A stretch of DNA of 9,618 nt, from positions 1 through 9,618 of the forward strand of contig CALGUJ010000026.1 in the NCBI GenBank assembly GCA_937902055.1. The letters are read 5' to 3'. This document shows positions 1-5,112 of the stretch, piece after piece. This DNA is from an uncultured Pelolinea sp. GTDB lineage: Bacteria > Chloroflexota > Anaerolineae > Anaerolineales > Anaerolineaceae. A model generated the notes under the pieces. That model was not told the DNA's origin. It saw nothing but the letters and a program-made list of their open reading frames with translations, and ran no database searches. Each line of letters starts with the position of its first letter. The stretch's first letter is position 1. The position numbers were made by a program, and so were the translations under genes.

Positions 1-98
1 AAGCGGTTTTTTTCCATGAATTGATCGACCATTTTACCCCGCATGCGGCAGATATGCATCATCAGGTGGCCGATCTTCCCTTTTTCCGTTTTTATCAT
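1..98 (-). CDS. MarR-family-like transcriptional regulator, N-terminal fragment (cut by window edge)
   Basis: On the minus strand an ATG at 98-96 opens a frame that stays open to the window edge (32 codons). An AGGTG Shine-Dalgarno sequence (110-106) sits 7 nt upstream, which is near-ideal spacing. The peptide begins MIKTEKGKIGHLMMHICRMR and continues to MVDQFMEKNR. An 'IGHL..HICR.R' first helix followed by a second short helical stretch is typical of the dimerisation helix that opens MarR-family winged-helix regulators. The DNA-binding wing would lie outside the window, so the family call rests on pattern recognition of about 30 residues. It is divergent from the phosphatase cassette, a usual arrangement for a MarR repressor controlling itself and its neighbour. 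The opposite strand is also open (3-122) but has no start or ribosome site in view, so the minus-strand reading is preferred. Confidence 0.55.
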   Translation of the reverse strand, partial: MIKTEKGKIGHLMMHICRMRGKMVDQFMEKNR

Positions 99-118
99 AT
101 TGTTTCACCTGTATATTA

Positions 119-138
119 TTAACCAGTTAAGTAATTAA
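119..138. promoter_or_regulatory. Phased TTAA inverted repeats, candidate operator
   Basis: Three TTAA boxes lie exactly 8 bp apart at 119-122, 127-130 and 135-138. The first two form a perfect inverted repeat, TTAAC-CA-GTTAA (119-130). The site lies just upstream of the ribosome site of the minus-strand MarR-like gene and about 45 bp upstream of the -35 element of the phosphatase cassette. Palindromic AT-rich sites in such divergent regions are typical MarR-family operators. The role is inferred from symmetry and position only. Confidence 0.35.
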
Positions 139-181
139 TACCATCCCGCCGGAGTTTTGTAAAGAAGAGAATGTTAATCTT

Positions 182-209
182 TTGTAAGAAAAGAAAGGTC
201 AAGTATAAT
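182..209 (+). promoter_or_regulatory. Sigma-70-like promoter of the phosphatase cassette
   Basis: A perfect -10 hexamer TATAAT (204-209) is preceded, after a 16-bp purine-rich spacer, by TTGTAA (182-187), which matches the TTGACA consensus at 4 of 6 positions. Transcription would begin near 216, giving a leader of about 38 nt before the ATG at 255. The promoter falls inside the longer open frame that starts at 171, which argues for the downstream start of the first phosphatase gene. Confidence 0.5.
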
Positions 210-216
210 TTGTTGA

Positions 217-240
217 CCCTCCCATCGGGAGAGGTTCTTT
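217..240 (+). other. Short GC hairpin and T-rich tract in the leader of the phosphatase operon
   Basis: CTCCC (219-223) pairs with GGGAG (227-231) across a 3-nt ATC loop. The stem extends by two more C-G pairs (217-218 with 233-234) if A232 is bulged. It is followed by TTCTTTTT. If transcription begins near 216, the hairpin is at the extreme 5' end of the mRNA, where it could stabilise the transcript or act as a weak attenuator. The stem is short and no function is demonstrated. Confidence 0.3.
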
Positions 241-254
241 TAAAAAGCCATCAA

Positions 255-899
255 ATGGAAATCAATAAAAACGCTTCAAGGGTTTATCTCATCCGCCACG
301 GCGTCACCGATTGGATCGAGCAGGGAATTCTGCACGGAGTTTCCGATCGGACCTTGAGTCCTTTGGGGTTGGAACAGGCGCATCTGACCGCCCGGGCCTT
401 GCGCGGATTGAAAGCCTCCCATCTCTACACCAGCCCGTTGGCGCGTGCCGCTCAAACTGCCCAGGTCATCGGCCGGGAAATCGGGGTAACCCCCGAACCA
501 ATCGCAGAACTCAAAGAGAAGAATTACGGGTGGCTGGAGGGCAAGAAAGATCTGTGGCCGTTGGTCAAGCAGCACGCGGCATTGATTCTCGTGTACCATG
601 CCTGCCTTGACCTGGCCGGGTTGTCCGGCGGAGAATCGCCAAGTCATTTTGAAAGACGCGTGATCACCGCCTGGAAAAGCCTGCGGACTAACTTGAATGG
701 AAGCACAATCATCGTCGTGGCGCATTTTAACGTGCTGCGCACGATCCTCAAAACTGAATTCGCGGTCGAGGGAACGGACTCTGTTAAATTCTCATTGGGA
801 GCTTGCAGCATCACGGAAATTGAAGTGTTTTCGAATGCCCCCAGCCGGATCGTGCAGCTCAACAACATGGACCATCTGAATGGGAAGTCGATCGAATGA
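255..899 (+). CDS. Histidine phosphatase superfamily protein (phosphoglycerate-mutase-like), cassette copy 1
   Basis: A predicted cytosolic phosphomonoesterase of 214 residues that would work through a phosphohistidine intermediate; substrate unknown. The RHG motif is at residues 14-16 (H15 the predicted nucleophile) after a short beta strand. The second catalytic arginine is R64 in SPLARAAQTA, the acid/base glutamate is probably E88 in the EKNYGWLEG stretch, and the second histidine is H157 in VVAHFNV. The usual HGG or HSG after that histidine is HFN here, so the phosphate pocket is atypical. An in-frame ATG at 171 would add 28 residues, but the promoter at 182-209 lies inside that extension and family members start just before the RHG strand, so 255 is preferred. 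No strong Shine-Dalgarno precedes 255. The stop overlaps the next start by 4 nt (ATGA), implying translational coupling to the HAD gene. It is paralogous to the gene at 1552. Confidence 0.85.
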   Translation: MEINKNASRVYLIRHGVTDWIEQGILHGVSDRTLSPLGLEQAHLTARALRGLKASHLYTSPLARAAQTAQVIGREIGVTPEPIAELKEKNYGWLEGKKDLWPLVKQHAALILVYHACLDLAGLSGGESPSHFERRVITAWKSLRTNLNGSTIIVVAHFNVLRTILKTEFAVEGTDSVKFSLGACSITEIEVFSNAPSRIVQLNNMDHLNGKSIE

Positions 900-1540
900 C
901 CATTAAAGCCATTATCTGGGATTTGGAAGGGGTAATCCTGTGCACGAAAGAGGGCAGCGTACCCGCCGCTCTCGCCAGAGTGCTGGATTTGCCGGAAGAA
1001 TCCATCAAGCCCGTCATCGGCGACGAATTCGACCGGCGCGTCAACCTGGGTGAATTTACCCAGGATGAGTATTGGGATTACATCATCGAAAAAACAGGAC
1101 GGCCAAAAACTTATAAGCGGAAACTGGAAAATTTTTTACTGCAGGATATGTTCATCGACCAGGAAATTCTGGCCGATATTCACCGTTATCATAAGTACCT
1201 GAAGACCTGCCTGCTCTCCAATTTCTCGAGCGATTTGCGTGCTTTGATCGAGGATCATTGGGGTATTGCCAATGCTTTCGACAAAATCCTGATTTCCGGC
1301 GAGATCGGCATGATCAAACCGCAACCGGAAGCCTTCCGGAAAGCGCTCGACGCTTTGGGCTGCCAACCTGGCGAGGCGGTTTTCGTGGACGACAGGCTTG
1401 AAAACGTGAAAGGCGCGCAGGCGGTGGGTTTACAGGCAATCCATTATCAAGGGCGCAGCGATATGAACAAGCGCATCATGAGCTTCATGGATCAGCATCA
1501 GAATTGCCGGCAGCAAATACAAACATCATTCACAGAGTAA
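896..1540 (+). CDS. HAD-superfamily hydrolase, subfamily IA (YihX-like), cassette copy 1
   Basis: 214 residues with the full set of HAD landmarks. Motif I is IIWDLEGVI, with nucleophile D9 but E11 where the general acid/base Asp is expected. Motif II is LLSN (S108), motif III is K141 in MIKP, and motif IV is D165-D166 in FVDDRLEN. The helical cap between motifs I and II (about residues 15-95) and the sequence as a whole resemble YihX-type sugar-phosphate phosphatases, which also lack the second Asp of motif I (FDLGNV in YihX). The expected chemistry is hydrolysis of a small phosphate ester in the cytosol; the substrate cannot be read from sequence. It is coupled by ATGA to the upstream histidine phosphatase. 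It aligns without gaps to the HAD protein at 2180, about one third identical by hand count, with all four motifs at identical residue numbers. It has a longer, Gln-rich C-terminus (about 13 extra residues). Confidence 0.85.
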   Translation: MTIKAIIWDLEGVILCTKEGSVPAALARVLDLPEESIKPVIGDEFDRRVNLGEFTQDEYWDYIIEKTGRPKTYKRKLENFLLQDMFIDQEILADIHRYHKYLKTCLLSNFSSDLRALIEDHWGIANAFDKILISGEIGMIKPQPEAFRKALDALGCQPGEAVFVDDRLENVKGAQAVGLQAIHYQGRSDMNKRIMSFMDQHQNCRQQIQTSFTE

Positions 1541-1544
1541 AGGA
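1541..1544 (+). promoter_or_regulatory. Ribosome binding site deciding a TTG start
   Basis: AGGA (within AAAGGA), immediately after the stop codon of the preceding HAD gene, lies 7 nt upstream of TTG at 1552. The spacing is ideal, and translation from 1552 gives MATYYLIRHG, the standard beginning of the family. An upstream in-frame TTG at 1504 would add 16 residues overlapping the HAD gene and has no comparable ribosome site. Confidence 0.6.
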
Positions 1545-1551
1545 ATCATTA

Positions 1552-2190
1552 TTGGCTACTTATTATCTCATCCGTCACGGCACAACCGCCTGGGTCGACC
1601 GGCAGCTCCTGCATGGCGTCACCGATATCCCCTTGAACGATAACGGTTTGCGCCAGGCAGCCAAAACCGCGGAAGCGTTGAAAGGCTTGCGTGTCCAACA
1701 CTTGCTTTCCAGCCCGCTCTCCCGCGCCATGCAGACGGCTGAATTGATCGGCCAGGCAGTCGGCTTGACACCCGAACCCAGGGCGGGATTGATCGAGATC
1801 AATTTCGGCTGGATGGAAGGCAAGCAGATCCACGACGATACAATGGGAGATCATTCAATCCTGCAGGAAAAGATCGATCACTATTGGTTAAGCTTTATCC
1901 GGTTGGTCAGCGGCGAATCCCTGAACCGCTTTCGGAAGCGCGTGATCAATGAATGGAACGCGATCCTGAATTCCCTCCCCGATGAAGATGCCATCATTGT
2001 CTGCCATTCAGGTGTGTTGACCGCCATCCTCGAGTATTGCTTTGGAAACGCTTACCGCGGCAGCAAACCGTATTACATCACGCATCCCTGCAGCGTAACG
2101 GAAATAAAAACCGATGACAGCGGCGGTTACCAACTGATGCGCCTGAATGATCATTCTCATTTGAAAGAATGGTATCCCGATGAGCACTAA
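1552..2190 (+). CDS. Histidine phosphatase superfamily protein, cassette copy 2
   Basis: 212 residues from a TTG start chosen for its well-placed AGGA. The predicted fold and chemistry are as for the paralogue at 255. R8-H9-G10 contains the predicted nucleophilic histidine. R58 in SPLSRAMQTA, E82 in EINFGWMEG and H152 in VCHSGV complete the active site, and here the residues after the second histidine are closer to the family norm. The first 88 aligned residues are about 57% identical to the copy at 255 by ungapped hand count, including an LHGV(S/T)D stretch. The C-terminal half, which helps shape substrate choice in this family, is much more divergent. The last 11 nt overlap the start of the following HAD gene. 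Substrate unknown; CobC-like, phosphosugar or other small-molecule phosphatase activity cannot be separated by sequence reading. Confidence 0.87.
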   Translation: MATYYLIRHGTTAWVDRQLLHGVTDIPLNDNGLRQAAKTAEALKGLRVQHLLSSPLSRAMQTAELIGQAVGLTPEPRAGLIEINFGWMEGKQIHDDTMGDHSILQEKIDHYWLSFIRLVSGESLNRFRKRVINEWNAILNSLPDEDAIIVCHSGVLTAILEYCFGNAYRGSKPYYITHPCSVTEIKTDDSGGYQLMRLNDHSHLKEWYPDEH

Positions 2191-2785
2191 AGCCATCATT
2201 TGGGATTTTGCCGGTGTGCTGCTGCATACCGTCAAGGGCGACTTCAACAGTCTGCTGGCTGAACGGCTGGGCGTGCAGATCGATGAGATCATGCGCGTGT
2301 TCTCGACAGAAGAGAATACACAATGGGATCTGGGCGAGATTGATGACCATGATTTTTTTACTTTTGTCTTAAAGGAATTGCAACTTCCTGAAGAAAAACG
2401 GACAGTTCTGGACCGGTTCGTACTGAAGGATTTCTACGTTCAAGCGGAGTTGCTGGAATATATCCGCGGCATTCGCAAGACCTATATGACTGTTCTGCTG
2501 ACCAACTTTCCCACCCACCTGCACGATTTCCTGAAGACGGATTGGCACATTGAAAATACTTTCGACTACCTGATCGCTTCCTGCGATATCAAGCTGATCA
2601 AACCCGATGAACGCATCTACCGCTACACACTCGAAAAGCTGGGCTGCCTGGCAGAGGAAACCATCTTCATCGACGACCGCGAGATGAATATCAAGGGGGC
2701 GCAGGCAGTGGGCATCCCCAGCCTGCTTTACCGGAACACCCCGCAAATCATTGCGGACATCCAAAAAATCATCGGTTCGGATTGA
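2180..2785 (+). CDS. HAD-superfamily hydrolase, subfamily IA (YihX-like), cassette copy 2
   Basis: 201 residues, YihX-like. Motif I is IIWDFAGVL: the nucleophile D9 is present, but the position two residues later is A11, so the usual general acid/base is missing. Motif II is LLTN (T108), motif III is K141 in LIKP, and motif IV is D165-D166 in FIDDREMN. The KGAQAVG stretch after motif IV is identical to that of the paralogue at 896. Loss of the second aspartate is tolerated in YihX-type enzymes, where it is Gly, and it also differs in dehalogenases, so catalysis may be retained, altered or lost. The ATG lies inside the end of the histidine phosphatase gene (11-nt overlap), so translation is probably coupled. 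The stop is only 2 bp from the stop of the convergent glycosyltransferase gene, so this transcript must read into the antisense of that gene unless terminated by the small hairpin spanning the junction. Confidence 0.85.
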   Translation: MSTKAIIWDFAGVLLHTVKGDFNSLLAERLGVQIDEIMRVFSTEENTQWDLGEIDDHDFFTFVLKELQLPEEKRTVLDRFVLKDFYVQAELLEYIRGIRKTYMTVLLTNFPTHLHDFLKTDWHIENTFDYLIASCDIKLIKPDERIYRYTLEKLGCLAEETIFIDDREMNIKGAQAVGIPSLLYRNTPQIIADIQKIIGSD

Positions 2786-2798
2786 GCTCAGGAATCCG
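2778..2798. terminator. Possible terminator hairpin at the convergent gene junction
   Basis: CGGATT (2778-2783) and AATCCG (2793-2798) form a perfect 6-bp inverted repeat with a 9-nt loop containing both stop codons of the convergent genes. Reading on the minus strand, a run of six T occurs about 10 nt past the stem (within 2763-2771), so it could weakly terminate the glycosyltransferase operon. On the plus strand no T-run follows. The stem is short and the T-run is displaced, so this is only a candidate. Confidence 0.25.
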
Positions 2799-3996
2799 GT
2801 AATATTCGCCGGTAAAATTTATCCGCTTGCGCGCGCGCACCAATCAACTCTGCTCTCTCTTTCAGCATCTGAATATTGCCCTGCCTGGCACGCTGGCGTA
2901 ATTCCGGATGGCGCAGAGCACGCAGGATCGCTTCGGCGGCCGCGTCCGCGTCGTGTGGATCGACCAGCAAGCCGTTCCGTCCGTTTTCCAGCCATTCCCG
3001 TAAGGATTCAATATCGCCCACCACCGGAAAACAACCGCATGCCATCGCCTCCAGAAAAGTATTGGGGGTGCCGTCGTGGCTGGAGAGCGATACGTACACC
3101 TGCGACCGCGAGAACAATTGCCACAATTGCTGCTGGTTTAAATAGGGTAGCAGCAGCACATGATCTTCCAGATGGTATTCGCTCACCCATCTCTGCGCCT
3201 GGGGCTGATTTTGCATGGCGGTGCACACGAAATATGCCTGCGGATATTCGGCCAGCACTTTCGGCAGGCAGCGGAAAAAGACGTCCTGATGTACACTTCC
3301 GGGGCGGAAGCCGCGTGGGTTAACCACCAATGGACGTTCTTCAGGCAGCCGGTAGGGTTGTTCGATATGCAAAGTGATGGTGCGGTTGATCTCTTCCGAA
3401 TCCAATCCGCCGTTACCCGGCAGCACCAATGCCGGCACTCCTTCACGCAATCCCCATTCCCTGGCCAGGCGCAGGTCGCGGGCGGCATCCGCCAGCAAGC
3501 CATCCGCCCGTCGCAGGGCTTTACGGGTTTCGCGCGCCATCAGGAAGGAAGTACGCGCGTGAAAGGTCAGGTCATTGCCCCAGATCGAAAGAATGAGCGG
3601 TATCCCAACCGGCGTGGCGGCTGCCAGCATCCCTTCAAAAGGAATGCGTAAAGCATGCACGATATCCGGTTTGAGATGCTCCAGCAGGCGCAGATATTCC
3701 GAACGATATCGACTGAGGGTCAAGGGGGCGGCCAGTGCGCGCATGCGCAGCAGCAACGGACGTAAACGCGCCACCCAGCCCCTCACCCAGGTTTGGCTGC
3801 GGCTGCCGCCTGCCGCCACCTGGCTGCCGGACATGGAAGCAAAAGCCAGCGGCAGGGTAAACTGATCTTCAATCCCGGAGATGTTTTCACAGGGATAAGT
3901 CGAAATCAATGATATCCGGCAATTCAGCCCCGATAGCATGCGCAGCCAGGAGCGGGTGATCGGGCTGCGCCCATCGGCAACAATTAAAATATGCAT
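2788..3996 (-). CDS. Glycosyltransferase family 4 (GT-B fold), last gene of the sbcD operon
   Basis: 402 residues with a two-Rossmann-domain GT-B organisation. The N-terminal acceptor domain starts MHILIVADGR and contains the LKPDIVHALR stretch (about 108-117) and IWGNDLTFHA (138-147). The C-terminal nucleotide-sugar domain follows from about residue 220. The donor-site signature is HDGTPNTFLEAMACGCFPVV: E316 is the conserved second glutamate, and the first glutamate of E-x7-E is replaced by D308, a variation that occurs in GT4 proteins. It probably transfers a sugar from an activated donor to a lipid or glycan at the cytosolic face of the membrane; neither donor nor acceptor can be named. 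There is no signal peptide or clear membrane segment. The ATG abuts the stop of the upstream glycosyltransferase with no gap, and a strong GGAGG (4006-4002) lies 5 nt upstream. It converges on the HAD gene at 2180 with a 2-bp gap. Confidence 0.9.
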   Translation of the reverse strand: MHILIVADGRSPITRSWLRMLSGLNCRISLISTYPCENISGIEDQFTLPLAFASMSGSQVAAGGSRSQTWVRGWVARLRPLLLRMRALAAPLTLSRYRSEYLRLLEHLKPDIVHALRIPFEGMLAAATPVGIPLILSIWGNDLTFHARTSFLMARETRKALRRADGLLADAARDLRLAREWGLREGVPALVLPGNGGLDSEEINRTITLHIEQPYRLPEERPLVVNPRGFRPGSVHQDVFFRCLPKVLAEYPQAYFVCTAMQNQPQAQRWVSEYHLEDHVLLLPYLNQQQLWQLFSRSQVYVSLSSHDGTPNTFLEAMACGCFPVVGDIESLREWLENGRNGLLVDPHDADAAAEAILRALRHPELRQRARQGNIQMLKERAELIGARAQADKFYRRILPDS

Positions 3997-5112
3997 TTAC
4001 CCCTCCAATACGCTATTGACGGCAGTGATGAAAACGTCCACCATTTTCTCCAGATTGATCTCCTCGCTGACGATGCGATAGGAGGCCGCGCCCATCTGCC
4101 GCAAATGGCTCACGTTTCCCAAAGCCTGCTGCAGCAAGCGCGACAGTTTTTCGGGATTATCTTCTGCGAGCATCCAGCCGTTCTCCGGCCGCACCAGGTC
4201 GGATTGCGTGCCATCCGCCTCGCCCACGATCACCGGCAAACCGAACGACATGGCCTGCTGCACCGCCAGCCCGCCCGTACCCGGCAGGACAAACAGGTCG
4301 GCGCTCTGGAAAAGCTGCTCCAGTTCTTTGCCGTGCTGCGCGCCGTAAAATTTCGCGCTTGGGTACAGCCCTTCAGCCAGGGTTTCCAGCTCGCGCCGTT
4401 GAGGTCCGTCACCCACGATCCATAATTCCGGCTTTTTCTCCGCGGGCATCTGCGCACAGGCGCGAATGAGCTGGTCTACTTTTTTGCGCGCCTGCAATCG
4501 CCCAACGAACAATACCGCCGGCCGGCCGGCCGAAAAATCCGGCCGGCGCTGTACCAGCGGCCGGGCCGGTTTGGGAGCAACGGCATTCGGCGCGCAGAAA
4601 ATACGGTCAGCCGGAAAGCCCAATTTGACGTATTCCTGGGCTCCAGCCTGGCTGTAAGTGATGAGTGCATCGAAGCGGCGGATGAAATCTTTGCGGCGTT
4701 TCAGGCGCAGGCGCGAAAACCTGCCGGCAGGGGTGGGCGATCCCAATCCCCAGCCAATCAACTTGCCGCCGCGCGCGCGTACCCAGCGTATGGCGCCATA
4801 AGAGCTAGGATAGCGCGAATTGGCTTCCATGATCAACACGCGCGGATTCCACCTCTCCAGCCAGGCCATGATATTGACCTGCCAGCACATATAAAAAATC
4901 CTTCTTAAGACGTGTAAATTTCGGGCATGGTAATAAGCGGCTTTGAGCGGTACTGCCCCGGTATCCAGCGCTTCATCCGTGCGCGGTTCGCCGGCAAACA
5001 CGCTCAGCCCTTGCGGGCAGACCTCCGCCAAAGCGTCAAAAAATGGCACGCGATAAGTGGGCAGCACACGCTGTTGAAACCCGACTTTCACCGGTATATT
5101 GCGATCTGTCAT
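3997..5112 (-). CDS. Glycosyltransferase family 4 (GT-B fold) with degenerate donor motif
   Basis: 371 residues. The N-terminus contains QRVLPTYRVPFFDAL (14-28), a stretch typical of one group of GT4 enzymes. The C-terminal domain has LFVGRLQARKKVDQLI (201-216), where R205 and K210 or K211 match the donor-phosphate-binding Arg/Lys of the family, then VGDGPQRRELE (233-243) and PGTGGLAVQQAMSFGLPVI (277-295). In the E-x7-E position this protein has G278 and Q286, so the second glutamate that normally binds the nucleotide ribose is Gln. Lack of the first glutamate fits the 'GGLA' subgroup; lack of the second is less usual. The start overlaps the sbcC stop by 4 nt (ATGA) and has a full GGAGGT ribosome site (5124-5119) 6 nt upstream, inside the end of sbcC, indicating efficient reinitiation. 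Substrates unknown; activity likely but not certain. Confidence 0.88.
   Translation of the reverse strand: MTDRNIPVKVGFQQRVLPTYRVPFFDALAEVCPQGLSVFAGEPRTDEALDTGAVPLKAAYYHARNLHVLRRIFYMCWQVNIMAWLERWNPRVLIMEANSRYPSSYGAIRWVRARGGKLIGWGLGSPTPAGRFSRLRLKRRKDFIRRFDALITYSQAGAQEYVKLGFPADRIFCAPNAVAPKPARPLVQRRPDFSAGRPAVLFVGRLQARKKVDQLIRACAQMPAEKKPELWIVGDGPQRRELETLAEGLYPSAKFYGAQHGKELEQLFQSADLFVLPGTGGLAVQQAMSFGLPVIVGEADGTQSDLVRPENGWMLAEDNPEKLSRLLQQALGNVSHLRQMGAASYRIVSEEINLEKMVDVFITAVNSVLEG
4516..4548. repeat. Perfect 10-bp GC inverted repeat inside the glycosyltransferase gene
   Basis: CGCCGGCCGG (4516-4525) and CCGGCCGGCG (4539-4548) are exact reverse complements separated by 13 nt. The GGCC iterations also allow alternative pairing, for example 4522-4529 with 4539-4546. 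The element lies in the linker just before the donor domain, encoding about residues 189-199. No T-run follows on either strand, so it is not an intrinsic terminator. It could be a mRNA structure or simply Arg/Pro/Gly/Ala codon use in a GC-rich gene. Confidence 0.5.

Noticed and set aside
3..122. Plus-strand open frame ending at TAA 120-122, possible C-terminus of an upstream gene
   Set aside because: The opposite strand has a start codon with a correctly spaced AGGTG and a MarR-like peptide; the plus-strand peptide (Phe/His-rich) resembles nothing I recognise.
1504..1551. 16-residue N-terminal extension of the second histidine phosphatase
   Set aside because: It overlaps the HAD1 3' end, has no ribosome site and is not needed by the family; TTG 1552 with AGGA 7 nt upstream is better supported.
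2751..3323. 190-codon plus-strand frame continuing past the HAD2 stop
   Set aside because: It is out of frame with HAD2 and antisense to the conserved C-terminal domain of the glycosyltransferase; low-complexity Arg/Pro composition.
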